A stretch of DNA of 64,000 bases from Pigmentiphaga sp. (GCA_023228945.1 JALOAI010000011.1:62001-126000), one strand, 5' to 3'; positions 10,342 to 18,673 are shown, counted from the stretch's first letter. The notes: generated by a model not told the origin, from the letters alone. Numbers and translations: made by a program.

Positions 10342-10634
10342 GCCGCCGGGCCGCCCCAAGGCAAAAAGCCCCCCCGGGGGGCAGCGCCGCCGCGTTAGCG
10401 GCAAGCGTGGGGGCCTTTTTTGCCGCCGGGCCGCCCCAAGGCAAAAAGCCCCCCCGGGGGGCAGCGCCGCCGCGTTAGCGGCAAGCGTGGGGGCCTTTTT
10501 TGCCGCCGGGCCGCCCCAAGGCAAAAAGCCCCCCCGGGGGGCAGCGCCGCCGCGTTAGCGGCAAGCGTGGGGGCCTTTTTTGCCGCCGGGCCGCCCCAAG
10601 GCAAAAAGCCCCCCTGGGGGGCAACGCCGCCGCG
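10336..10634. repeat. Tandem array of 80-bp terminator-like units between convergent ilvC and the tctC-like gene
   Basis: Almost identical units recur at exactly 80 bp; the marker GCAAAAAGCC starts at 10361, 10441, 10521 and 10601. In each, TTTTTTGCC and GGCAAAAA pair around the loop GCCGGGCCGCCCCAA. A C-run/G-run palindrome and the small stem GCCGC...GCGGC follow. The A-tract/C-run of one half and the G-run/T-tract of the next also form a bidirectional terminator-like stem. Copies differ by only a few bases, so the array expanded recently. It fills the gap between two convergent genes. Confidence 0.9.
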
Positions 10635-10642
10635 GCTCCTCG

Positions 10643-11608
10643 TTACTGTGTGAAGCCGGACTGCTTCACGACCGGCACCCAGCGTTTGTCGAACTCGTCG
10701 AGGATGGTCTGGGTTTGGTCGAGATCGGCAATGATCACGCCCATTTGCGCCGCCTTCAAGGAGTCCTGGACCTCGGGCTGATGCATGACCTTCACGATCG
10801 CCTGGTTGAGATATTCGACCTTGTCTTTGGGCATGGCGGCCGGTGCCCAGAAGCCATTCCAGCCGATGCCTTCGATGTCGAAGCCGCTTTCCTTGAAGGT
10901 GGGGATTTCGGGAGCGCTGGGCTCGCGTTCGGTGCCCGAGACGGCCAGGATGCGGATTTTCTGGCCGGCATGCAGCGGCGACAAGCTGTCGAAACCATCG
11001 ATGGCGTAGGGGATGTGCTCGCCCACCAGTTCGGTTTGCAGCTGCGCCGAGCCCTTGTAGCCGATGACCTCCACCTCTTGACCGAGAGCGTCGGCCACCA
11101 TCATGCCGAAAAAGTGCGGCAGGCTGCCCGTGGCCGGTACGCCGACGTTCATCGGTCCGGACTTTTGCTCGTCGAGATGGGCTTTGAGTTCCTTCAGGTT
11201 CTGGATCGGGGACGTGGCGGGCACCGCCAGCGCGAAGGTGTACGAGGCCATGAGCGACACCGGCTGGAAGTCTTTTTTGGGATCATAGCCAGCGTTCTGA
11301 TATACCACCGGCGCTACCGACATAATGGCCGGATTGCCCAGTAGCAGCGTATTGGCGCTGGCGTCCATTCGGGTGAAATGCTGGGCGGCAAGACGACCGC
11401 CCGCGCCGGCGCGGTTCTCGACGACCACCGGTACGCTGAGTTCTTGGGCCAGGGCGTTGCCCACGATCCGCGCGGTGCGGTCGGAAGATCCCCCGGGGCC
11501 GTAACCCACCACGATGGTCAGCGGGCCGTCCAGCCGCGGAGTCTCGGCGGCCGCTGCCGTGCTGCTGATGGCGAGGCAGGCGGCAAGGGCGGGGATGAAG
11601 CGTTTCAT
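10643..11608 (-). CDS. Bug/TctC-family extracytoplasmic solute-binding protein
   Basis: Periplasmic binding protein of the tripartite tricarboxylate transporter type (PF03401), a family greatly expanded in Bordetella-like bacteria. The 321-aa product starts with a signal peptide (MKRFIPALAACLAISSTAAAA). It shows the family core PLTIVVGYGPGGSSDRTARIVG, the loop GNPAIMSVAP, and GVPATGSLPHFFG lining the carboxylate site. No TctA/TctB membrane genes are nearby, so it is an orphan that must share a transporter or act as a sensor; its ligand cannot be read. GGAGACATCGCC precedes the ATG. A MarR regulator gene lies upstream on the same strand, but 280 bp and an inverted repeat separate them. Confidence 0.9.
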   Translation of the reverse strand: MKRFIPALAACLAISSTAAAAETPRLDGPLTIVVGYGPGGSSDRTARIVGNALAQELSVPVVVENRAGAGGRLAAQHFTRMDASANTLLLGNPAIMSVAPVVYQNAGYDPKKDFQPVSLMASYTFALAVPATSPIQNLKELKAHLDEQKSGPMNVGVPATGSLPHFFGMMVADALGQEVEVIGYKGSAQLQTELVGEHIPYAIDGFDSLSPLHAGQKIRILAVSGTEREPSAPEIPTFKESGFDIEGIGWNGFWAPAAMPKDKVEYLNQAIVKVMHQPEVQDSLKAAQMGVIIADLDQTQTILDEFDKRWVPVVKQSGFTQ

Positions 11609-11838
11609 GGCGATGTCTCCTTTTGATAGCGGATTGGCCTGGTGCAAGCCGGCGCATGGCGCGTCGTTGTTTACCAAGCCAATCGGCCAAGTCTACGATC
11701 TTTAACGTGATTGTTAGAAACAAGTATCCCTGGTGTTTTCCCTAGATCGGCAAGGGGCGGTCGACGGCGAAAGCCGATGACGGCCGTTCATGTGGCGTAT
11801 AAGCTCGTACTGCTTGATCGGCCGCCTAGATAGCGGAC

Positions 11839-11884
11839 GATCCTTCGATCCGGGCGACCCGGGAGACGCCCGGATCGAAGGGTC
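11839..11884. terminator. 18-bp inverted repeat after the marR-family gene
   Basis: GATCCTTCGATCCGGGCG (11839-11856) pairs with 11867-11884 with one mismatch around a 10-base spacer, ending 3 bases from the stop of the marR-type gene. It has no T-run on the minus strand, so it may be a Rho-assisted terminator, an mRNA end-stabiliser or a protein-binding site for the downstream tctC-type gene. Confidence 0.5.
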
Positions 11885-11887
11885 GGA

Positions 11888-12466
11888 TCAGGGCTCCAGG
11901 TTAGTACTGTCCCAGGGGCGGCGCTGGCCGCGGCCGCGCCAGCGATTGGCGTGAATGCCGGGGGCGGTTTCCTGGGCGAGGATCTTGGCGCGCTCCGTCA
12001 GTTGATCCAGCGCCGCATCGAACTGCGCCACGAAAGCGGGGTCGAGAGTCGAGGTCAAGGCCGTATTCAGCTTGGCCACCTCGCGAAAGAGATGCCGGTA
12101 CAGCCGTTCGCCGTGCGCGGTGAGCCTCACCTGGGCCCGGCGCTGATCACCGGGGCAAGGTTCGCGATGGAGGAGCTCCTTCTCGCGCAGCTGAGTGATC
12201 GCACGCGACACCCGCGCGCGGTCGAGATGCGTCAAGGTCGAGATGTCGGACGGTGCGAGCGATTGGTGCTTGGCGAGAATGGCCACGATATGCCACTCCC
12301 GGCGCGAGATGCCGTACTTGCCTTCGCAGAGCCGGATGACCGCGGCCCCCGAGAACGCCAGCAGGCTGAATAGGCGGTAATTGAGCAGGTCCGCGATGTC
12401 GCGGGGTTCGAGCAGGCTCTCGGCGGTGGAGTCCGGAGCGGCGGACGGCTTCATGGGTATCGGCAA
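11888..12466 (-). CDS. MarR-family transcriptional regulator
   Basis: Winged-helix dimeric repressor type (PF01047/PF12802), 192 aa. The DNA-binding region is clear: REWHIVAILAKHQSLAPSDISTLTHLDRARVSRAITQLREKELLHRE (about residues 56-102), followed by the beta-wing with DQRRAQVRLTAHG. N- and C-terminal helices form the dimer interface. An alternative ATG lies four codons inside. The target is unknown; the nearest candidate is the tctC-type gene directly downstream on the same strand. The C-terminal 25 residues (Arg/Trp-rich) extend beyond the usual family end. Confidence 0.88.
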   Translation of the reverse strand: MPIPMKPSAAPDSTAESLLEPRDIADLLNYRLFSLLAFSGAAVIRLCEGKYGISRREWHIVAILAKHQSLAPSDISTLTHLDRARVSRAITQLREKELLHREPCPGDQRRAQVRLTAHGERLYRHLFREVAKLNTALTSTLDPAFVAQFDAALDQLTERAKILAQETAPGIHANRWRGRGQRRPWDSTNLEP

Positions 12467-12619
12467 GTTGATGTGGACGTGACAATTCTACAAAGCGCGG
12501 CAAAACCATCATGCGGCGCGACGGCGACATCAGCTACGGCGGTCTGCTGATCCTGTTCGCGCAAGATCGCCTGCCAGGGCTCGTCCCTTCACGGCGACGT
12601 AATCGAGGCTAAGGCTGCC

Positions 12620-12673
12620 GGAGCCGAAGGCTCCCCTGATGGCGGCGGAGAAGCTCCGGCCGAAAGGCCGGAG
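12620..12673. terminator. Two small perfect hairpins downstream of the AI-2E-family permease gene
   Basis: GGAGCC-GAA-GGCTCC (12620-12634) and CTCCGGCC-GAAA-GGCCGGAG (12654-12673) lie 19-70 bases beyond the stop of the minus-strand permease gene. Neither has a strong T-run on that strand, so termination is only suggested. The string GGCCGAAAGGCCGGAG recurs downstream of yhdP near 54012. The rest of the 12467-12691 gap shows nothing recognisable. Confidence 0.4.
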
Positions 12674-12691
12674 TGGCCGGAGTTGTTCACA

Positions 12692-13705
12692 TCAAACCAG
12701 CTCGGCGCTAACCAGCTCGGCCTTGAGGTAGGCGTAGAACACCGGCGCGGCCACCACGCCGGCCAGGCCGAACGCGGCTTCCAGCAACACCATGGCGAGC
12801 AGGATCTCCCAGGCGCGGGCGTGGATGTGATTGCCTACGATACGTGCGTTGAGAAAATATTCCAGCTTATGGATCAGCACCAGGAAGATCAGCGCAGCCA
12901 CGCCGGCTTCCAGGGCCACCGCCAGCGCCACCACCACGATGGCGATATTGGACAGCAGGTTGCCGATCACCGGCAGCAGGCCGAACACCAGGGTGAGCAC
13001 GATCAGCGTCTTGGTGAAAGGCAGGGGGTGGCCGAGCAGCGGCAGCACCAGAAGCAGAAAAACCGCCGTTAGCGCCGTGTTGAGCAAGGCGATGCGGATT
13101 TGGGCGAACACCACCTGGCGGAAGGCGTTGGCGAGCGTGTGCACGCGCTGGCTGAGCGCCAGGGCGAGCGGACGGTTGTTGTCGTGGGCGCGTACGCCTT
13201 CGATGGCCACCAGGAGCCCCAGTACCATGCCGACGATGGCATGGACCACGGCGGTGACGGCCGCCGTACCCGCCACGCGCACGGTGGCGATATGGCCCTG
13301 GAGCCAGGCCAGCACGGCATGGTGCATTTGATCCACATTGTCGGGCAGCCAACCCAGCCAGCTGTCGGGCAGTTGGGCGCGCGCCAGCAGGAGGAGACCG
13401 TCGAGCCGCTGGGCGATCTGCGGCCAGTGCTCCGAGAACCGCGCCAGCCAGCCGCCCAGCGCCATCAGCAGCGGCGTGAGCACCGCCGCCACCAGCACGC
13501 CCAGGGCGATGGTGGCGATCAGCTTGGCATGCCGGGAAAAGCGCGCCGGCAGGCCGTGGGCCAGCAACTGGATCAGCTGGTAGGCGGTCAGGCCCGCCAG
13601 CAGGGCCACCAACAGATGCCAGTGCAGGATGAACAAAAGGGCCAGCGCCAGCAGAATGTGACTGGCGATCTGGCCGTAACGGACGGCGGCGGGCGAGGTG
13701 GACAC
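12692..13705 (-). CDS. AI-2E family transporter (PF01594)
   Basis: A 337-aa polytopic membrane protein with about seven to eight hydrophobic segments and the conserved C-terminal block (FGLLPVIGNLLSNIAIVVVALAV, then LEYFLNARIVGNHIHARAWEILLAMVL). The family was named after TqsA, but members also export other small molecules or act as Na+/H+ antiporters, so the substrate is not known. It lies 21 bases downstream of queH on the same strand, a likely but probably non-functional pairing. Confidence 0.87.
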   Translation of the reverse strand: MSTSPAAVRYGQIASHILLALALLFILHWHLLVALLAGLTAYQLIQLLAHGLPARFSRHAKLIATIALGVLVAAVLTPLLMALGGWLARFSEHWPQIAQRLDGLLLLARAQLPDSWLGWLPDNVDQMHHAVLAWLQGHIATVRVAGTAAVTAVVHAIVGMVLGLLVAIEGVRAHDNNRPLALALSQRVHTLANAFRQVVFAQIRIALLNTALTAVFLLLVLPLLGHPLPFTKTLIVLTLVFGLLPVIGNLLSNIAIVVVALAVALEAGVAALIFLVLIHKLEYFLNARIVGNHIHARAWEILLAMVLLEAAFGLAGVVAAPVFYAYLKAELVSAELV

Positions 13706-13726
13706 GGCGTGGCGTAGTGGCCGGGG

Positions 13727-14398
13727 TTACTGGCCGGAGCCCGGGTTGTCGTGGCTATAGTATTGAACACCGATCTGGATCGCCGGCCGGCCGCTGGCGC
13801 GGCGGTGGCGATTGGTGTCGCGCAGCGAGTAGATGCAGCCGCAGTATTCCTGCTGGTAGAAGCGCTCGTCTTTGCTGATCTCGATCATGCGGGCGGAACC
13901 GCCTTGCTTGCGCCAGTTGTAGGTCCAGTAGGCCATGCCCTGGTAGCGCCCGGCCGCGCGCAGGCCGCAATCATTGATCTGGTTCATGTTTTTCCAGCGC
14001 GAGATGCCCAGCGAGCTGGTGATCACCGGAAAGCCATGTTCATGGGCGTAAAGCGCGGTGCGCTCGAAGCGCATATCGAAGCATTCGGTGCAGCGTGCGC
14101 CGCGCTCGGGCTCGTTTTCGAGGCCCTGGACGCGTTCGAACCAGTTGTCTTCGTCGTAGTCGGCATCGATGAAGGGAATGCCGTGTTTTTCCGCAAACCG
14201 GATGTTCTCCTGTTTGCGGATTTCGTATTCCTTCAGTGGATGGATGTTGGGGTTGTAGAAAAAGATGGTGTACTGGATTCCAGACGCCAACAGGGCTTCC
14301 ATCGGCTCGGCCGAGCAGGGCGCGCAGCAGGAATGGAGCAGGAGTGGCTTATCGTTGCCGCCGGGCATTTGCAGCGGCTCGCGGGTGGGGTTGGTCAT
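13727..14398 (-). CDS. queH: Epoxyqueuosine reductase QueH
   Basis: QueH (formerly DUF208, PF02677) carries out the last step of queuosine synthesis, reducing epoxyqueuosine in tRNA; it is the non-orthologous replacement for QueG. The 223-aa product has the two diagnostic cysteine pairs, HSCCAPC near residue 23 and CTECFDMR near residue 103, plus the late EYCGCIYS motif; these bind an Fe-S cluster and an adjacent iron. Further hallmarks are FFYNPNIHPLKEYEIRK and TSSLGISRWKN. It is divergent from psd with an 82-bp shared upstream region. Confidence 0.94.
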   Translation of the reverse strand: MTNPTREPLQMPGGNDKPLLLHSCCAPCSAEPMEALLASGIQYTIFFYNPNIHPLKEYEIRKQENIRFAEKHGIPFIDADYDEDNWFERVQGLENEPERGARCTECFDMRFERTALYAHEHGFPVITSSLGISRWKNMNQINDCGLRAAGRYQGMAYWTYNWRKQGGSARMIEISKDERFYQQEYCGCIYSLRDTNRHRRASGRPAIQIGVQYYSHDNPGSGQ

Positions 14399-14480
14399 GG
14401 GTAATCCTTGCTGAATCCGGATGCGTATAGGGATACGCCAGGCTCAATCGTACAATCGAATCGGTTACTCTTGGCGCATC

Positions 14481-15152
14481 ATGCAAAAACCCCATTATCC
14501 CCATCCTATCCTGGCTCGCGAAGGCTGGCCCTACATCATCGGCAGTGTGGTGCTCGCCCTGCTGATCCTGTGGGTTGGCGGGGCCTGGTCCATCCCATTC
14601 TGGATCATCGCTCTGTTCGTCATCCAGTTCTTCCGCGATCCGCCGCGAGTGGTGCCGCAGGCGCCCAACGTCGTGCTGTCGCCCGCCGACGGCCGCATCG
14701 TCGCGGTGGAAGCCACCCATGATCCCTATGCCAACCGGCCCGCGCTCAAGATCAGCGTGTTCATGAACGTTTTCAACGTCCATTCCAACCGCAGTCCGGT
14801 GGCCGGCACGGTGCGCCACCTGGCCTATTTTCCGGGCAAGTTCGTCAACGCCGACCTCGACAAAGCCTCCACCGAGAACGAGCGCAACGCCATGGTGATC
14901 GATACCGCCGAAGGCCACCAGGTCACCGCGGTGCAGATCGCCGGTCTGGTGGCGCGCCGCATCCTGTGCTACGCCAAGGAGGGCGACGCGCTCGCCCGCG
15001 GCCAGCGCTACGGCTTCATCCGCTTCGGCTCGCGAGTCGATGTCTATCTGCCGCCCGAATCCCAACCGCGGGTGGCCATCGGGGATAAAGTCAGCGCCAC
15101 CACCACTCTGCTGGCCGACCTGCCAAAACCCCGTTCCGACACCGCCTCATGA
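14481..15152 (+). CDS. psd: Phosphatidylserine decarboxylase proenzyme
   Basis: Converts phosphatidylserine to phosphatidylethanolamine at the inner membrane. This is the short (223-aa) archaeal/PSD-B-like form. The N-terminal hydrophobic region is residues 18-50. The conserved blocks LSPADGRIVAVE and FMNVFNVHSNRSPVAG follow, then the self-cleavage site RFGS (G183/S184), where the pyruvoyl group forms. The ATG is chosen because upstream in-frame codons lack family similarity. Its stop overlaps the pssA start (ATGA). In related genomes this pair often sits right behind ilvC. Confidence 0.95.
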   Translation: MQKPHYPHPILAREGWPYIIGSVVLALLILWVGGAWSIPFWIIALFVIQFFRDPPRVVPQAPNVVLSPADGRIVAVEATHDPYANRPALKISVFMNVFNVHSNRSPVAGTVRHLAYFPGKFVNADLDKASTENERNAMVIDTAEGHQVTAVQIAGLVARRILCYAKEGDALARGQRYGFIRFGSRVDVYLPPESQPRVAIGDKVSATTTLLADLPKPRSDTAS

Positions 15153-15898
15153 TCGACACCCCCGAGCGCCGCCGCCGCGGCATCTATCTCCTGCCGAACG
15201 CTTTCACCACGGCGGCGTTGTTTGCCGGTTTCTATGCGGTGGTGCAGGCCATGGGCGGGCACTACGAAGCCGCGGCCATCGCCATTTTCGTGGCCATGGT
15301 GCTCGATGGCATGGACGGCCGCGTGGCTCGGCTCACCAATACCCAATCGGCGTTTGGCGAGCAATACGACTCCTTGTCCGACATGACCTCCTTTGGCGTG
15401 GCACCGGCCCTGGTGATGTACCAATGGGTGCTGCATGAACTCGGCCGCTGGGGCTGGCTGGCGGCCTTCGTCTACGTGGCATGCGCGGCCTTGCGGCTGG
15501 CGCGTTTCAATATCAATACCGCCATTGTCGACAAACGCTTCTTCCAGGGCTTGCCCAGCCCGTCGGCGGCGGCGCTCATCGCGGGCTTCGTGTGGCTGGT
15601 GGTCGACAACCGCCTTGCCGTGCCCACCGAAGCCCTGGCGTGGGTGGGTTTCGGCGTCACCCTCTATGCCGGCTTGTCCATGGTGTCCAACGCACCCTTC
15701 TATAGCGGCAAAACTTTCACCCTCGGCCGCAGCGTGCCGTTCTGGGTGATCCTGCTCATGGTGCTGGCCTTTGTTTTCGTGTCCAGCAATCCCCCCGTGG
15801 TGCTGTTCGGCTTGTTCGTGGTGTATGGCCTGTCGGGCTGGGGGCTGATGTTCTGGCGCTGGCAGCGCGCGCGCCGGCTGCAGAGGTTGCGGCGCTGA
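15149..15898 (+). CDS. pssA: CDP-diacylglycerol-serine O-phosphatidyltransferase
   Basis: Integral-membrane CDP-alcohol phosphatidyltransferase (PF01066) that makes the phosphatidylserine used by the upstream decarboxylase. The 249-aa product carries the full catalytic motif, DG-x2-AR pattern to D-x3-D (DGMDGRVARL... then YDSLSDM, about residues 52-76), and around six to eight hydrophobic helices. Translational coupling to psd (4-base overlap) fits two consecutive steps of phosphatidylethanolamine synthesis. Confidence 0.95.
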   Translation: MIDTPERRRRGIYLLPNAFTTAALFAGFYAVVQAMGGHYEAAAIAIFVAMVLDGMDGRVARLTNTQSAFGEQYDSLSDMTSFGVAPALVMYQWVLHELGRWGWLAAFVYVACAALRLARFNINTAIVDKRFFQGLPSPSAAALIAGFVWLVVDNRLAVPTEALAWVGFGVTLYAGLSMVSNAPFYSGKTFTLGRSVPFWVILLMVLAFVFVSSNPPVVLFGLFVVYGLSGWGLMFWRWQRARRLQRLRR

Positions 15899-15949
15899 GC
15901 GTAGCGCCAGCCCGCGCAATCCGGCCTGCGCGGGCTCGCCATATTGCGC

Positions 15950-16080
15950 TACAATCCTGCGCTTGCCGCCGTTTTCCACGGCGGATGTTTTTTGGTTTGT
16001 CGCCGCATGCCGTGGCGGCAAATGTTTTTATTGTTTGTTTCATTCACGGCAAGGCGCCTCGGCCTTGCCGCCTGTCAGGA
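15950..16080 (+). promoter_or_regulatory. Predicted rpsO promoter and multi-hairpin leader
   Basis: A -10-like TACAAT lies at 15951-15956. Three stem-loops follow: CCGCCG/CGGCGG (15966-15984, then a T-run), TTTG-CGCC/GGCG-CAAA (about 15997-16024, then TGTTTTTATTG), and a 9-bp stem CGGCAAGGC/GCCTTGCCG (16047-16070) ending just before the ribosome site AGGAGAGG. S15 represses its own translation through leader structures in several bacteria, so this is a candidate autoregulatory leader. The first two hairpins could instead terminate pssA transcripts. Confidence 0.5.
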
Positions 16081-16087
16081 GAGGATC

Positions 16088-16357
16088 ATGTCCGTAGCCG
16101 AAATCAACAAGGCCGATATCGTCGGCCAGTTCCAGCGTGCCGCCGGCGATACCGGTTCGCCCGAAGTCCAGGTAGCTCTGCTTACCGCGCGCATCAACGA
16201 GCTCACCGAGCATTTCAAGACCCACAAAAAGGATCACCACTCCCGCCGTGGTCTGCTGCGCATGGTCAGCCGCCGTCGCAAGCTGCTCGATTACCTCAAG
16301 GGCCGCAATGCCGATGCCTACCGCACGCTGATCGAAAAACTCGGCCTGCGCAAGTGA
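16088..16357 (+). CDS. rpsO: 30S ribosomal protein S15
   Basis: Primary 16S rRNA-binding protein of the small subunit platform. The 89-aa product is full length, with the family stretch GDTGSPEVQVALLTARINELTEHFKTHKKDHHSRRGLLRMV. A strong ribosome site (CAGGAGAGGATC) precedes the ATG. It is followed by a strong terminator and then pnp, the classical rpsO-pnp neighbourhood. Confidence 0.98.
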   Translation: MSVAEINKADIVGQFQRAAGDTGSPEVQVALLTARINELTEHFKTHKKDHHSRRGLLRMVSRRRKLLDYLKGRNADAYRTLIEKLGLRK

Positions 16358-16383
16358 TCACCGGTTCGACACGGTCGAACGCA

Positions 16384-16428
16384 ACCGTGGTCGCGGCGAT
16401 GTGATCGCTGCGGCCACGGTTTTTTTTT
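16384..16428 (+). terminator. Rho-independent terminator after rpsO
   Basis: An 11-bp GC-rich stem (ACCGTGGTCGC paired with GCGGCCACGGT, one G-T wobble) is followed by nine T residues. The T-run also forms the left arm of the adjoining repeat unit. Confidence 0.9.
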
Positions 16429-16504
16429 ACCGCCGGGCCGTCCCAAGGTAAAAACCCCCTCGGGGGGAGGCGCCGCCGCGTAGCGGCAAGCTAGGGGGCC
16501 TTTT
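16424..16504. repeat. Single covarying-arm terminator unit between rpsO and pnp
   Basis: TTTTTACC (16424-16431) pairs with GGTAAAAA (16447-16454) around the loop GCCGGGCCGTCCCAA. A C-run/G-run palindrome, the stem GCCGC...GCGGC and a final G-run/T-run follow. It is the same element as the arrays near 10.4 and 31.7 kb, but the arms read TACC/GGTA instead of TGCC/GGCA, with pairing preserved. The terminal T-run merges into TATAAT (16505-16510), a possible -10 hexamer for pnp. Confidence 0.85.
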
Positions 16505-16525
16505 TATAATGCAAGGAAGATTGCC

Positions 16526-18673
16526 ATGTTCAACAAAGTGACCAAGTCGTTCCAGTACGGCCAGCATACCGTCACGCTCGAGACCGGTGAGATCGCTCGC
16601 CAGGCGTCCGGCGCGGTGTTGGTAACCGTCGACGACACCGTCGTGCTCGCGACGGTGGTGGCGGCGCCCAAGGCCAAGCCTGGCCAGAGCTTTTTCCCGC
16701 TCACCGTCGACTACATCGAAAAAACCTACGCCGCCGGCCGTATCCCGGGTGGCTTTTTCAAGCGCGAAGGCAAGCCGTCCGAGAAGGAAACCCTGACCTC
16801 GCGCCTGATCGATCGTCCGCTGCGTCCGCTGTTCCCCGAGAGCTTCCTCAACGAAGTCCACGTGGTGCTGCACACGCTGTCGGTCAATCCCGAAATCGAT
16901 CCCGACATTCCCGCCATGATCGGCGCCTCCGCCGCGCTGGCCATTTCGGGCGTGCCGTTCAACGGCCCGATCGGCGCCGCGCGCGTAGGCTACATCAATG
17001 GCGAGTACGTCCTCAATCCCACCAGCAGCCAGATGGGCGCATCCAAGATGGATCTCGTGGTGGCCGGCACCGAAGCCGCCGTGCTGATGGTCGAGTCCGA
17101 AGCCCAGCAGTTGTCCGAAGAAATCATGCTGGGTGGCATCACCTTCGGCCACCAGCAGATGCAGGCGGCGATCAACGCCATCCATGACCTCGTGCGTGAA
17201 GGCGGCAAGCCCGAATGGAACTGGCAGGCGCCAGCCACGAACGAAGCCCTGGTGGCCGCCGTACGCAACGCCGCCGAAGCCGGCATCAAGGCCGCCTACC
17301 AGGTGCGCGACAAACAGCAGCGCCGTGGTCAGCTCAGCGCCGTGGCCGCCGACACCCTGGCCAAGCTGGCCGCCGACGCCGAGGCCCGGGGCGAAGCCGC
17401 GCCCGATAATGCCGAAGTCGAAGACATCCTCTTCAACCTCGAATCGTCGGTGGTCCGCAGCCAGATTCTCAATGGCGAGCCCCGCATCGACGGCCGCGAT
17501 ACCCGTACCGTGCGCCCCATCGAAATCCGCCTGGGCGTGCTGCCGCGCGCCCACGGCAGCGCGCTGTTCACCCGCGGCGAAACGCAGGCGTTGGTGGTGG
17601 CTACCCTCGGCACCAAGCAAGACGAGCAAATCATCGACGCCCTGATGGGCGAGTACCGCGACCGCTTCCTGTTCCACTACAACATGCCGCCGTTCGCCAC
17701 CGGCGAAACCGGCCGCATCGGCGTGCCCAAGCGTCGCGAAGTGGGCCACGGCCGCCTGGCCAAGCGCTCGCTGGTGCCGCTGCTGCCCGCGGCCGAAGAC
17801 TTCCAGTACACCATCCGCGTGGTCTCCGAGATCACCGAGTCCAACGGTTCCTCGTCGATGGCGTCGGTGTGCGGCGGCTGCCTGGCCATGATGGACGCCG
17901 GCGTGCCGGTCAAGGATCACGTGGCCGGCGTGGCCATGGGCCTGATCAAGGAAGACAGCAAGTTCGCGGTGCTCACCGACATCCTGGGCGATGAAGACCA
18001 CCTTGGCGACATGGACTTCAAGGTGGCCGGCACGGTCAACGGCATCACCGCTTTGCAGATGGATATCAAGATCCAGGGCATCAATCAGGAAATCATGCAG
18101 GTGGCGCTGGCCCAGGCTCGCGACGGCCGTCTGCACATCCTCGAGAAGATGCGTGCCGCGATCGACGGTTCGCGCGGCGAGCTCTCGGCCTTTGCGCCGC
18201 GCATGCTCACCATGAAGATCAACCCCGAGAAGATCCGCGACGTGATCGGCAAGGGCGGCGCCACCATTCGCTCCCTCACCGAAGAAACCGGCACCCAGAT
18301 CGACATCTCCGATGACGGCACCATCGTGATCTCCAGCGCCGACCTCGATCGCGCCCGCGAGGCCGAGCGCCGCATCGCCGATCTCACTGCCGACGTGGAA
18401 GTGGGCCAGCAGTACGAAGGCACGGTGCTGCGCCTGCTCGACTTCGGCGCCATCGTCCAGGTGCTGCCGGGCCGCGACGGCCTGTTGCACATCTCCGAGA
18501 TCGCCAACTATCGCATCGCCAACATCAACGATGTGCTGAAGGTCGGCCAGCAGGTTCGCGTCAAGGTCATCGAAGCCGACGACAAGGGCCGCCTGCGCCT
18601 GTCGATCAAGGCTATCGGCGGCCTCGAGGCCCAGCAGCAAGGGGCGCCCGACGCCGAGCCCAGCGGCAACTGA
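16526..18673 (+). CDS. pnp: Polynucleotide phosphorylase
   Basis: Phosphorolytic 3'-5' exoribonuclease and degradosome component, 715 aa as expected. In order: a first RNase PH domain (from residue 10), the helical linker, a second RNase PH domain (conserved RGETQALVVATLG), the KH domain (MKINPEKIRDVIGKGGATIRSL, about residue 560) and the C-terminal S1 domain (GQQYEGTVLRLLDFGAIVQVLPGRDGLLHISEI). AAGGAAG precedes the ATG. TATAAT sits 16 bases upstream of the start codon, so a dedicated promoter is possible, although pnp is often also read through from rpsO. Confidence 0.98.
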   Translation: MFNKVTKSFQYGQHTVTLETGEIARQASGAVLVTVDDTVVLATVVAAPKAKPGQSFFPLTVDYIEKTYAAGRIPGGFFKREGKPSEKETLTSRLIDRPLRPLFPESFLNEVHVVLHTLSVNPEIDPDIPAMIGASAALAISGVPFNGPIGAARVGYINGEYVLNPTSSQMGASKMDLVVAGTEAAVLMVESEAQQLSEEIMLGGITFGHQQMQAAINAIHDLVREGGKPEWNWQAPATNEALVAAVRNAAEAGIKAAYQVRDKQQRRGQLSAVAADTLAKLAADAEARGEAAPDNAEVEDILFNLESSVVRSQILNGEPRIDGRDTRTVRPIEIRLGVLPRAHGSALFTRGETQALVVATLGTKQDEQIIDALMGEYRDRFLFHYNMPPFATGETGRIGVPKRREVGHGRLAKRSLVPLLPAAEDFQYTIRVVSEITESNGSSSMASVCGGCLAMMDAGVPVKDHVAGVAMGLIKEDSKFAVLTDILGDEDHLGDMDFKVAGTVNGITALQMDIKIQGINQEIMQVALAQARDGRLHILEKMRAAIDGSRGELSAFAPRMLTMKINPEKIRDVIGKGGATIRSLTEETGTQIDISDDGTIVISSADLDRAREAERRIADLTADVEVGQQYEGTVLRLLDFGAIVQVLPGRDGLLHISEIANYRIANINDVLKVGQQVRVKVIEADDKGRLRLSIKAIGGLEAQQQGAPDAEPSGN

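Noticed and set aside
10328..10653. Overlapping open frames with repeated KAKSPPGGQRR-type peptides across the repeat array
   Set aside because: They are the translation of the tandem 80-bp unit in several frames and on both strands; not a repeat protein.
12510..12612. Short ORF (MRRDGDISYGGLLILFAQDRLPG...) between the marR-type gene and the AI-2E gene
   Set aside because: It has about 34 codons, no ribosome site and no recognisable family; not supported as a gene.
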